Source: Ipomoea triloba
Lineage: Eukaryota > Streptophyta > Magnoliopsida > Solanales > Convolvulaceae
Direction: 5' to 3'
DNA length: 64,000 nt
Assembly: GCF_003576645.1 (NCBI RefSeq)
Contig: NC_044920.1
Span: 20,092,955-20,156,954, forward strand
Part shown: piece by piece, positions 55,254-64,000 of the stretch
Numbering within the stretch: the first letter of the stretch is position 1
Layout: each line of letters opens with the position of its first letter
The notes under the pieces: model-generated
Seen by the model: only the letters and a program-made list of their open reading frames with translations
What the model was told of the DNA's origin: nothing
Databases searched by the model: none
Made by a program: the position numbers and the translations under genes

Positions 55254-55404
55254 GTATCAGTATCAGGTTACGGGTTCGAGTCCCAACTCTTGTTAAGACT
55301 GACAGATAATGGGAGGTAGAATTATGAATTAGTAATTGGAGTCAGGCCGTGGGTTTCAGTCCCAAGGCGGAATTAAGGACCCCGGTTTAAAAGGAAATAA
55401 AGCC

Positions 55405-55545
55405 TATATACTCATATTTTCCAGTGCTCTATGCAACCACATTGTTTAGGGTTTGCCACGTACTGGTTGGTATATGTCATTTATCATTGAATCTTTCTAA
55501 GAATTTTACAATATATAGAGCCCAAACATTTATATTGATAGCTTT
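55405..55545 (+). pseudogene. Remnant of the second CASP-like copy, 3' region
   Basis: ACTGGTTGGTATATGTC...TCTAAGAATTTTACAATATATAGAG resembles CATTGGTTGGTAGTAGC...TTAAGAACTTTGCAATATATGGAA at 48580-48645, just after exon 3 of the first copy. It is diverged but in the order expected for the rest of the duplicate. Exons 2 and 3 of this copy were not found. Confidence 0.45.
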
Positions 55546-55639
55546 ACTTGTGAATTCAAAACAATGCTAACAATAATAGATGAAGGAATTTTCCTTGTCT
55601 CAGGCCAACAACCGTTGTCTTAGGCACGGAGACTTAGGG

Positions 55640-55990
55640 GAGGGAGTGAGTTGATTTGATAGTGGTGCTAAGGCTTTTCATAATGTCTTTGGGTTCTCAT
55701 TGGAGGGTCATAATCATTATAAGCCATCTTGATCATCGCATTAAGCCCAAAGCGGTGGTGTACCTCTTGCTTGATTCTCTTGTGAAGTTCTATATCTGAT
55801 CTTCTTATTAGGGGAGGTGAGCGATAGTTTTCATAGTCTCCATAACTATAACCATTGGAAGATTGAGCATCATAGTATCCCTTTGTGGTTTATAGCCTCC
55901 TTAGCCTTTATATTGGTCCACTTGTTGAAATCTTGAATTAGAATACATTATTAAGAATCAACCTACAATCACAAAGACAATACTGTGTTT
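55640..55990 (-). pseudogene. Possible Gypsy gag N-terminal fragment
   Basis: On the minus strand an ATG near 55955 (MYSNSRFQQVDQYKG, then a stop) is followed in frame by a long stop-free stretch (GYYDAQSSNGYSYGDYENY, SDIELHKRIKQEVHHRFGL). The Tyr/Gly/Gln-rich start and preceding T/G-rich leader (55990-56140 on the plus strand is A/C-rich) resemble the gag start of plant Tat/Athila-like Gypsy elements. This is by overall character only. Confidence 0.4.
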
Positions 55991-56189
55991 TGCATCAAGA
56001 AGTACGTAGTTGCAAGCAAAGAGTAAAACAAAACAACAAAAACTAAGCAACACAGACAAAGCAACAAACAATACAACAAAAACAAACACAAAGTATATGT
56101 ACAACAAACAAAAGTGACAAAAACAAAGTGCAAATTGTTGGGTTGGACTTCCCTCCTATGTAGTAAATAACCTAGTTTGGACCAAGCTT

Positions 56190-56811
56190 GCAAATTATTC
56201 CGTGGTCCCAGGTCCACCGTGCAAGGTGGACCTGAGTCCAATACGACGTCGTTTCACTATATTTTTTTTTAAAAAAAGTTACTAAACATATAGCCCTGAA
56301 ATGTGTGAACATGGAGGTTTCAAATTGTGAATATGGAGTATAGAATTTGTGAATGTAGAGTTATGAATGTGTGAATCTGTAGTAGAGTTAACAGAGTTCG
56401 AGCAGTCCTGAAATGTGTGAATGTGGAGGTTTCAAATTGTGAATATGGAGTATAGAATTTGTAAATGTAGAGTTATGAATGTGTGAATCTGTAGTAGAGT
56501 TAACAGAGTTCTAGCAACTTGTAGCCCTGTAATGTGTGAATGTGGAGTTCCCAAATTGTGAATATGGAATATAGGACTTGTGAATATAGAGTTTTGAATG
56601 TGTGAATGCATAGCAGTGGTAATATAGTTACTAAACATATAGCTCTGTAATGTGTGAATGTGGAGTATAGGGTCTATGAATGTAGAGTTTGTGTTCTGTT
56701 GCGATGAGAAGTCGTTAACGCCGTTAATTTTTTTTTTTTAATTGTGAAACGACATCGTATTGGACCCAGTTCCACCTTGCAAGGTAGACCTGGGTCCACG
56801 GCATAACTACT
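56190..56811. mobile_element. MITE with 60-bp TIR and three internal 118-bp repeats
   Basis: The left end CCGTGGTCCCAGGTCCACCG ... AATACGACGTCGTTTCAC and the right end GTGAAACGACATCGTATTGG ... GGTCCACGG are inverted over about 60 bp. Inside, GTGAATGTGGAGGTTTCAAA and TTATGAATGTGTGAATCTGTAG recur three times. The design (TIR plus internal minisatellite) parallels the 51858 family. Target duplication unclear. Confidence 0.8.
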
Positions 56812-56868
56812 GAGCTTTTTTATATCCACTATATTTTTGTTGGACCTCTTCTCATCTTAAGCCCTAAT

Positions 56869-56871
<3 letters not shown>

Positions 56872-56917
<46 letters not shown>

Positions 56918-56925
56918 TATATATA
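56872..56925. repeat. (AT)n microsatellite
   Basis: AT run with one TATTATATTAT interruption; insertion site of the following Helitron. Confidence 0.9.
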
Positions 56926-56927
56926 TA

Positions 56928-57604
56928 TCTAATAACAAAAGTGCCTGATAGAGTTTTGCCGCCCAAACTGAAGGGCATTTTAGTAATAATATAATTAAAT
57001 AATTCTTATTTTGTTAATAAAATAAATATCGATAATTAATTGAATAGATTAAGAAATTCTTATTTTGTTAGTATAATTAAGGAAATTAATTCTTATTTTG
57101 TTTAAAAAAATAAATATTCATAATTAATTAAATAGATTAAGGAGTTCTTATTTTGTTACTATAATTAAGGAATTATTATTTTGTTAATCTAAAAACAGAA
57201 TAAATGTAAAAAAAGTTATACCACTCATTTATGTCCGTTTTTTCCGTTACGTTTTTTTTTTTTTTACATTATGCTATAAAAATTGTACTACATAATATTT
57301 TGGACAAATATACCCCTACCGTTATAACTTTCGTTATCTTTTCCACTATTGTTACTATGCACATGCATCCACCATATATTTTCTTATCTTCTTCAATAAT
57401 AATAATAATAATATACACATTAAATATTAGAGTTATATATATATGTTAGTTATTTTTTAAAATATAAATATCTAATTTATAAAAATATTTTACATTATTA
57501 TTATTATTATTTACTATATTAAAATTTAAAAAAATTTAAAATTTTAATAGAAAATACTAATATTGGGCACATATTTTTTGTGCATCGCGCATAAGAAAAA
57601 CTAG
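56928..57604 (+). mobile_element. Non-autonomous Helitron, 677 bp
   Basis: 5' end TCTAATAACAAAAGTGCC; 3' end TGTGCATCGCGCATAAGAAAAACTAG. The imperfect hairpin TGTGC-ATC-GCGCA stands ten bases before CTAG. It is inserted between A and T (56927, 57605). The same hairpin-plus-CTAG plan is seen at 30285. Noncoding; frames such as 57231-57449 are without domain. Confidence 0.7.
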
Positions 57605-57754
57605 TAAAATATATACATATTAATATCCATAATCAATTTAATATAATTAAGTAATTCTTATTTTGTTAATTAATTGCAAATGTTGCACGATTATATTAAT
57701 CTTAAACTAACAATAGATCCACATGCATACTCATAATAAAGGAATTCTTATTTT

Positions 57755-58450
57755 TTAAACTCTTCGCTTCTCTTCTCTTTGGTTCGGCAGCCGCCGCCTC
57801 CGCAGGCTTAGCGGAGGCGGCGTCTCCTCTTCCCGATTGTCGTCTTCTTTTGCTCTTTTCTCTCTGCCTCTCTTCTCCATTCTCGCCTCCCCCATCGCCG
57901 CCCACCACACCTACGATCTCGCACTGTCGCCTCTCCATCACCATTGAATAAGGAAAAGAAGGCTTTGGGTTTTGCAAAAGGTGAAGTAGGGAGTGGTTTT
58001 TCTTGATTCAATTTATTAGTAAGTTTTGTTGCTATTATACCTTTCGTTTATTTATCGAATTTGTTGCTTCTCGCATCTTTAGCAAGTTTATTCCCTCTCG
58101 TTTTTTTGGCGAGTTCTTGTTATAAGCGTAGAACGATAATTGGTCATGGCGTATGTGAACCACAAAAGAATGAAGATTGATACTCGGGTGGTGTCAACGA
58201 CTTTTGAACTAGAGTATGCCTTCGTTATGTTTGACCAAATTACTATTGACAGTAAAGAAGCTTGGAGTGCTCCTGTCGACTTCAGCTTCAAATTTGTGAA
58301 ACAGTCTGCGATCAAGTTTTCGATAACATTGTTAGGAAATTTGTTTCTATGTCTGACTGTAAGGAATGTTTGTCCATTCCATTAATCTTTCTTGTAAACG
58401 TTTCCGCTTATGATTCAATGAATTAGTCGAGATTATTATCAAAAAAAAAA
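57755..58450 (+). mobile_element. Internally deleted LINE, copy 2
   Basis: It has the same plan as 43706-44418: a 5' GC hairpin (CGCCGCCTCCGC...GCGGAGGCGGCG, 57792-57822), T/C-rich leader and GGTCATGGCGTATGTGAA at 58144. A short frame containing FSFKFVKQSA follows, then a TGTAAACGTTTCCGCTTATGATT tail and poly-A at 58441-58450. The interior differs from copy 1 by gaps and a frame change after VKQSA, so the two copies are old relative to each other but share the deletion. Confidence 0.75.
58146..58385 (+). pseudogene. Short LINE peptide, copy 2
   Basis: The ATG at 58146 opens MAYVNHKRMKIDTRVVSTT and reaches FSFKFVKQSA. It then leaves the RNase H frame (the SIAREVVSM end of copy 1 is lost) and stops at 58385. 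It lacks about 17 codons found in copy 1 after MAYVN. Confidence 0.45.
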
Positions 58451-58599
58451 TATCTATTAATATCCATAATTAATTGAATATAATTAAGAAATTCTTATTT
58501 TGTTAATTAATTGAAAATGTTGCACTATTAATCTTAAATCAACAATAGATCCGCATGCATACTCATAATAAAAGAATTCTTATTTTGTTAATAAAATAA

Positions 58600-59525
58600 G
58601 TATCAATAATTAATTGAATAGATTAAGGAATTAATAGAAATTCTTATAATTAAATAGTATAATGAGCAAGTTAATTAAAATAATATGTAATTAGGGTGGC
58701 TGATTATGTTCATTTTTCTCTTTTGATTAGCCTATTTTTAAAGTTTTTCAAATATACTTCTTATCTAATGAATTTGAATGCCACTGTATAAATCATGCAA
58801 CCAATTTCATATCTTAGCTTCCATTCCGTCTTACCACTTTAGCCTCATAAACAAAAACAAAAAAAAAAAAAAAAAAAAAAAAAAAAACATAAAATGACCC
58901 TTATTTTTGTTTTACTAAATAAAATAAATGTCTACAGTACTGCATGAGCAATAAAAGTACGATTGATTCGTCTTTACGAAGTCAAGAACAGCCGAGGAAC
59001 AACCTTAGAACCTGTGGTGGAAGATATGGAGGTATATGTTCTTGACATATTGTTTACTTAAATTTGACATATTGTTTAATTTCATCAATTAGTATTAGTA
59101 AATTCACAACATACACATATTTTTATTTGTTATAATGATTTATGATAGATGTTGTGTATTGCATTCAATTCCTAAACTATTATCTTTTATATTTTGACTG
59201 ATTTAATTTTTTTATTTAAATTTCAAAAGGTTTTTTGTTTGTATTGTTCATATTTGTTTATTTAAATTTGTTTATGTTGTTTATTTATATTTGTTTAATT
59301 TGTTTTTTGTTTCAAGGCTAACCACTACTGTTTAATTAATTCTTATTATTATTATTATTATTATTATTTATTGGCGCTAACCACTGCTATTTTTTGTTTG
59401 GTTTATTATTTTTTTTTTAAATTTTGTATATCATTGATACATTAATACGGAGTATTATGCTTTATTTGGATCTAAAAAATAGGTAAATTAATGTTAAACA
59501 ATTAATTAAACAAATTTAGAAGTCT
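58600..59525. other. AT-rich DNA, no gene
   Basis: Includes poly-A (58859-58888) and (ATT)n (59338-59368). No recognised frame. Confidence 0.5.
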
Positions 59526-59529
59526 TACA

Positions 59530-59640
59530 CAGGCGACCATCACTTCCCGCGAGATCCAGACCGTCGTGAAATTGGTTCTTCCTGGCGAATTGGCAAAGCA
59601 CGCCGTTTCTGAAAGGCACCAAAGTAGTCACCAAATTTAT
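59530..59640 (+). pseudogene. Histone H2B C-terminal fragment, frameshifted
   Basis: The plus strand reads [20 protein letters not shown] and AKHAVSE, the conserved C-terminal helix region of histone H2B. An extra A (GAAAGGCACC for GAAGGCACC) then shifts the frame away from the expected GTKAVTKF, whose codons are still readable in the next phase. The first two-thirds of H2B, including the histone-fold start, is missing, and the upstream DNA is AT-rich. It is therefore a fragment left by retroposition, transposon capture or rearrangement. Confidence 0.9.
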
Positions 59641-59644
59641 ACTC

Positions 59645-60850
59645 TTAGATGAAATCATTTAAATATGTGTTTCCTTTTGATATAATCCGAATTAGGATTA
59701 ATAGTTGTAAAGTAACTTGGATTTGGGTTAAACCGACATTAAAAACCGTAATTTGCTGTGTTTGTGCTGGATTTTATTCTACCTATTTCCTTGACCCACG
59801 TCATTGGTGACGGCAATAATAAATATACTGACGCCATCTTTCCCATAGTGTGAAGACGAAAACGACGGTTCATTCCTAAATCTTGGCCATCAAGAAAAGT
59901 AGATATCACATCTCAATGGTCGAAATTGAGATCTCTCTGACTCGGTCAAAACATGCATATTCAAATTTTATTTACGAAAATGGTTAAATGAGGACAATTT
60001 TAATCAAGTTAGTTAGGTTATTGACTTAATTTCACAATATTACAAGCTTGACTCTATACGGGAGTGACCTACTTTGCATATTTCAACCCTAGATAAGTTG
60101 ATTATACTGTTTATTGGGTAACCACAAGACTACAAATTTGACAAGTTTAACTTTTAACAAGAGTGGCCTATTATGCTATTTTTCCTCAATAGTCCATTGG
60201 TTTTGATGCTCGGTTTGGTTCTTGAATTAAAATATTTTAGACTATTAACTTTCAATTCTTTAAAATTGCAAATTCCATTTTTAGTTGGTAGGAAAAAAAA
60301 TTCTTAAAAAGTTTCAAATTCCAAAAATTTAGGAAATTAAAATTTCATAAACTTCCTTTGATATTTTAAATTTCAATCTCATCATCTAGGGAAGAAAAAG
60401 TAAGCATAATATTACACTAACATATTTTTATTATATAGAAGCATTTGCATCTTTATATTTATATTAATTATTCTTAGTAATTTTTCATACTAACTAAATA
60501 AAATATATATAAATTATAAAATCCGTCTTTGTTCTTCTTCATAGAATTTTTCTAGTATAAATATTACATTTGTATATTGACCCAACTCGATTCGACTCGT
60601 CCTGATCTATCTCATAAATAACAATCTACTGTCTCACATAAGATGTAATAATCAAAATTAGGTGGACTTTGAAATTTTAGTTCCTTCTAATCAAAGGGGC
60701 TGTAATAGTGTAATAGTTTTTAAAAAGTACAAATAAATATAATAAAGCGGAATTATTAGCGCCAAACTAAAAATTTTCTTTGACATCAAATGAAACCGCT
60801 AAACACCATGCGTAATCGAACGCGTAAGCGTATCCGCCAAGTAAAATTTC
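59645..60850. other. Intergenic DNA upstream of the 60.9-kb gene
   Basis: AT-rich, with no element ends recognised. The last 100 bp (60780-60850: GAAACCGCTAAACACC, GAACGCGTAAGCG) are more GC-rich and probably promoter. Confidence 0.45.
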
Positions 60851-60854
60851 AGCC

Positions 60855-60862
60855 TATAAATA
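60855..60862 (+). promoter_or_regulatory. TATA box
   Basis: AGCCTATAAATACCCACCCC lies about 95 bp before the ATG and is shared with the pseudogene at 22.4 kb. Confidence 0.75.
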
Positions 60863-60954
60863 CCCACCCCACCTCTTCACTTCCAAACACAAAAACAAAG
60901 AAGAAAGAATACCCCATATTTGTTCCCAGCAATTGAAGAAGCGTCACGAAAGCC

Positions 60955-61191
60955 ATGTCGACCCCCAGCGCCGCTCTTGCAGAAGCCTATGTGATGAGGA
61001 AGCTTCATAAACAGAAGATGAAGAAGACGACGGAAAACTCTGCCACTGCTCAAAATCACTCTCCCGCAAAGCCTTCTTCCGCCGGTTGTTTTCCTCTGAT
61101 ATTTAAGAAGGTCCATCCCTCAGCCGCTCCACCGTCGTCGGCTTCTTCACGTTTTCCGGCGGAGACAGCCATGTCCGATATCAAGAGCTAG
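60955..61191 (+). CDS. Small conserved plant protein (78 aa), function unknown
   Basis: Starts at an ATG in AAAGCCATGTCG and encodes MSTPSAALAEAYVMRKLHK, a short basic helix-like stretch, a Ser/Pro-rich linker, then AGCFPLIFKKVHPSAAPP and a Ser-rich tail. No signal peptide or membrane segment is evident. The start is supported by the aligned paralogue and by a TATA box 95 bp upstream. Codon use is balanced, unlike the AT-rich DNA around it. I recall proteins of this form (AEAYVMRK...GCF...KKVHP) in plants but no established function. The paralogue at 22481 has lost its ATG, so this is the functional member of the pair, if either is. Confidence 0.75.
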   Translation: MSTPSAALAEAYVMRKLHKQKMKKTTENSATAQNHSPAKPSSAGCFPLIFKKVHPSAAPPSSASSRFPAETAMSDIKS

Positions 61192-61199
61192 CTATTTAT

Positions 61200-62660
61200 G
61201 AGATGGCAAGACATCCACAGTTATAACCATTACAAGTTTGAATCTTTGCCTTTTGAGTCATCCAAATGTCTGAGTTTTTGCCAAATTCCTTAAATCTTTA
61301 GATTCGTTGAAGGATGAGTGTGAAATGCCTGGAGGCCATAGCAGAGAGGGTGTTTGATTAATTTGGGCATTTTGCTTCTTTCATTCTTTTATTAATTTTA
61401 GTGGTTTACCTGTTTAGCCTTATGAAATACCACTTTTACTGTCCCAATTATACATAGTATGTTTGTATTCTCTAGTCTCTACAGCTCTTTCTATTTTAAT
61501 TAAAAATTTGTAATTAGTGAAAATAAATATTTATTATATTATATTATACTCTGTATTTAAAAAATTTCAATGAGAATTATATATTGAAGGTTCTGTTGGA
61601 ACTTCCTTTGTGTATATGCAATATGTTTTTGAATAGTATTTTAATAATGAATAATATCAACCTTAAGTATTGAAAGATAAGTTGCCCATGTGAAACACAA
61701 TTTGACTTCCACTACTAATTTTGGTAATAATCAAACAAAAATCTTGGTTGTGGGATCTACTATGTATGTTTCAACCATTTTCATACAAGAATCAATTCCT
61801 GGGTACATACGAGGAGAAATCAACTTCAAATTTCCCTCTGGGGATGGCTTTTGGGCCTTCCTTTTCTTTCTTCTTTGTCATTGCTTTTCTGTTGGAGATG
61901 GAGTGTTTTACTGAGGTTGAATTGGTTGGTCTGGGAGACATGGATTGTTGAGATGGTGACTCGGGTTTGTGGATTTTGAGTGCTGGAAGTGTGGAGTGGT
62001 GGTTGTAGGCCTATAGCTATGGTGTTTGGTGTTATTTTTGGTGGTGATGGAGATATTTTGGTAACACAATTGTATAAGTTGGGGGTTACTACTTGAAGTC
62101 TAATTGAATTGGATTGTGAAATTTGCATCGCATTGTGTTGAATTCTTGGGTTTTTATTCAGCAATAAAAAATATTAAAAAAAAAAAAAGTTAGATGCAAA
62201 ATTGAAAATTAAAAAAGTCAATTTTTTTGGAAACGAATTGAAAGTCCCTCCCCCTTTTGTATAGGGGTGATTTCGCCGGTTATTACGATTTTTTGAATGG
62301 GATACAAAAATATGATATGATGGTCATGATTGGGATACAAATATGAGAAAAGCTACACTGAAGAATGCATGTTTACTTTTTTGAACATACATCTCAAGGA
62401 TTCATGTTTAGCTTTTATAAAATTTGTCTCCAACCAAAATACGGTACACTACACGAAGAGAATACAATAAATAAATACATAATAATAAATATGTACTTAC
62501 TTTATATATATATATATATATATATTAATTATGGAGATAATAAATACAAAGTCCAACACCACCCGCCCAAATTCTACTACATCCCAGCTACTACTGCATA
62601 ACCTATCGCTATCACCACCCTCGCCCAGCCACAGACCACAGTCGGTTGAATATTACATTC
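61200..62660. other. No recognised gene
   Basis: AT-rich with an (AT)n tract at 62504-62526. The minus frame 61826-62164 (112 codons, Ser/Thr/Pro/Gln-rich) and overlapping plus frames 61690-61951 have no recognisable domain, and the strands compete. Probably noncoding. Confidence 0.4.
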
Positions 62661-62669
62661 ATGACAACG

Positions 62670-64000
62670 TGTATGGTGAACTTAACTTGTTAAATGATAA
62701 GTGCAAAAGATGCCATCTTTACAAGGTCATTCTCGGATCATCTAGTGCACATTTGACGGCTTTTATGTTTGATTTGATCCTTAATTGCGTTAGAATGCTT
62801 GATATGGTCATTGGACCCCGTTCCACGCTCTGTTAATCGTTTTGTAGGTAAAAAGAAGGGCAAAAAGGCAGAAAATGGCGAGATTTCGGAGAAGGATTCA
62901 CAAGTCGAAGTTGGAGGGCAAATTAGGCCTTGGACGCGCGTCCAGGCCTGCGTCCAAAAGAACCCTCTCTGAAGTTTGGAAATCAGAACCAAGAGCCGAC
63001 CATGGACGCGCGTCCAGGCCGACGTCCAAGTCTATGCTCGCAGAAGTTTGAAGACAGCGCGCAGGTCTGCTTTGGACGCGCCTCTGGACGCGCGTCCAGG
63101 CCTGCGTCCGAAATATTGCTCTAAGAAGTTTGTGCAGCAGAACAACAGACTACCTTGGACGCGCCACTGGACGCGCGTCCAAGGTGGCGTCCAACAATTC
63201 CTGCTCTGAAGTTTTCAAATCTGGACGCAAGGCACACTATGGACGCGCGTCCATCCTGGCGTCTGTCGCGGGATTTTTGCGGTTATGCAAGGTTTATAAG
63301 GAGAGATGAGCCAATTTTCAGGGGATCGAACACACTTCAACCTTAGATCATCTTAGAATATTTCTCTCTCTAGGTTTTAGCTCCCAATTCTCTTCAATTC
63401 ATTAGCTTAATTTCAATCCAAATTCAAGTTACCTAGCTAGATTTAGAGAGGATTCTACACTTCAAGTTTGTATTGATCAAGTTGATTCAAGATTTCTACT
63501 TCAAGTTCAAGTAACATTTCAATTCCTATTCTAGTATTTCCTTTCTCTATTGTTGATTTGATTGATTGATTTTGATTCTAATTGCTTTGATTTGTTCAAT
63601 TGCATCTTTGATTTCAATTCTAGACATGATTAGCTTGATCTTTTTGTGGATTTGAATCAATTGATCTTGCATAATTTTCCTTGAGCTCTAAAGTTCTTAA
63701 ATCTAGGGTTGAACAATGCTTGTTGGATGTTTGTTTGTAAATTAGGATGTATGTTTTGACTCTATGCCAACTAGGTCGGTTGCACTAGAGGATTAGGTTA
63801 AGAACACTCACCTACGAGAGTAGGGAGTGTGTAAGCCCTCACCATTCACATTTCCCTCTCACCTTTAAGAAAAGGGAGAGTGGAAGGCAATAGGCACACC
63901 ACATGTTTGATTAAATGCCTCTTCTAACCTAGTGATTATGAGAATAAGGCTAAGTATAGGAGAGAGGTCATGGTCCACGAGAGTGGCCTTGGCATTTGTG
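62670..64000 (+). mobile_element. LTR and leader of a Gypsy-type retrotransposon (start and end not defined)
   Basis: The region has the character of a plant Gypsy (Tat-like) LTR: GCGTTAGAATGCTTGATATGG, AGGTAAAAAGAAGGGCAAAAAG, a GC-rich repeated part, then GGTTTATAAGGAGAGATGAGCC (TATA-like, near 63290). AGATCATCTTAG...CTCTCTAGGTTTTAG and long T/C-rich DNA with TTGATTTGATTGATTG follow to the window end. No coding domain lies inside the window. Overlapping frames 62930-63346 are translated repeat. Confidence 0.5.
62931..63253. repeat. Five copies of the 14-bp palindrome TGGACGCGCGTCCA
   Basis: Exact copies start at 62931, 63003, 63085, 63168 and 63240, at steps of 72, 82, 83 and 72 bp. Between them are GGCCTGCGTCC, TTGGACGCGCC and CTGAAGTTT words. 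Confidence 0.9.

Larger units (their letters stand above)
53245..55320 (+). mobile_element. tRNA-derived SINE remnant interrupted by a solo LTR
   Basis: Left of the LTR: TTGACGTAGTGGTAAGCG (A-box-like). Right of it: CAGGTTACGGGTTCGAGTCCCAACTC, which holds a good B box (GGTTCGAGTCC). Joined across the 5-bp target, the two give the A-box to B-box order of a Pol III SINE. No tail or flanking duplication was resolved. Confidence 0.5.
57617..58590. repeat. About 135-bp direct repeats flanking the second deleted LINE
   Basis: 57617-57754 and 58454-58586 are about 90 percent alike by eye (TATTAATATCCATAAT, ATGTTGCAC, AACAATAGATCC, CATGCATACTCATAATAAA). They sit directly on either side of the LINE copy. 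Confidence 0.8.

Noticed and set aside
53671..55319. Seven frames of 67-106 codons inside and beside the solo LTR
   Set aside because: They lie within LTR sequence, overlap on both strands and are partly doubled by the N-marked join.
61690..62164. Coding gene on either strand
   Set aside because: Competing low-complexity frames without domains, splice support or a clear promoter.

Overview
The window is a gene-poor, AT-rich stretch of a plant nuclear genome, most likely a eudicot. The evidence is small intron-containing plant genes with TATA boxes, CCHC/GAG-pre-integrase Copia remnants, MuDR-like and hAT transposases, Helitrons with 3' hairpin-CTAG ends, Stowaway and PIF-type MITEs, TRIM and LARD-type LTR elements, and the usual microsatellites. 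The species cannot be named from sequence alone. The supplied sequence is a draft: it has one 363-N gap (39475-39837) and two single-N joins (45160, 54508), each followed by a repeat of the sequence just before it.

Layout. 1-3134: 5' part of a CACTA (TNP2) transposon on the minus strand, with subterminal hairpins and an AT-rich satellite. 3135-9100: tandem repeats, MITEs, and an LTR carrying a complete deletion-derivative hAT element (6969-7975). 10097-13003: four-level nest of PIF-type MITEs and long-TIR Mutator-like elements, each with its target duplication. 14465-21600: a MULE-type MITE split by a complete non-autonomous LTR retrotransposon (14781-21367). 22.1-22.7 kb: a pseudogene that lost its start codon, with a MITE just upstream of its TATA box. 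24.3-26.5 kb: Copia LTR/PBS remnant split by a 1,048-bp long-TIR element. 26.6-32.9 kb: Helitrons and minisatellite-like DNA. 33122-36760: a foldback palindrome split by a solo LTR. 37.8-40.0 kb: GRF-type zinc-finger fragment and a MuDR-like transposase fragment containing the assembly gap. 40.6-43.1 kb: degenerate Copia gag/integrase on the minus strand. 43.7-46.5 kb: an internally deleted LINE and its assembly duplicate. 47.3-48.6 kb: a host CASP-like (CASPL5C) gene. 49.8-55.5 kb: LINE, TRIM, MITEs and a solo LTR that have broken up a second, decayed copy of the CASP-like gene. 56-58.6 kb: MITE, Helitron and a second internally deleted LINE. 59.5 kb: histone H2B fragment. 60.9 kb: the intact paralogue of the 22.5-kb pseudogene. 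62.7 kb to the end: a Gypsy-type LTR with a regularly spaced 14-bp palindrome.

Host genes: only two loci look like real host genes. They are the CASPL5C-like gene (last exon not found) and the 78-residue small protein at 60955-61191. Most of the rest is transposable element at various stages of decay. The main value of the window is the exact insertion record: target-site duplications, nested order, and a few non-autonomous families whose shared structure suggests they were mobilised as such.
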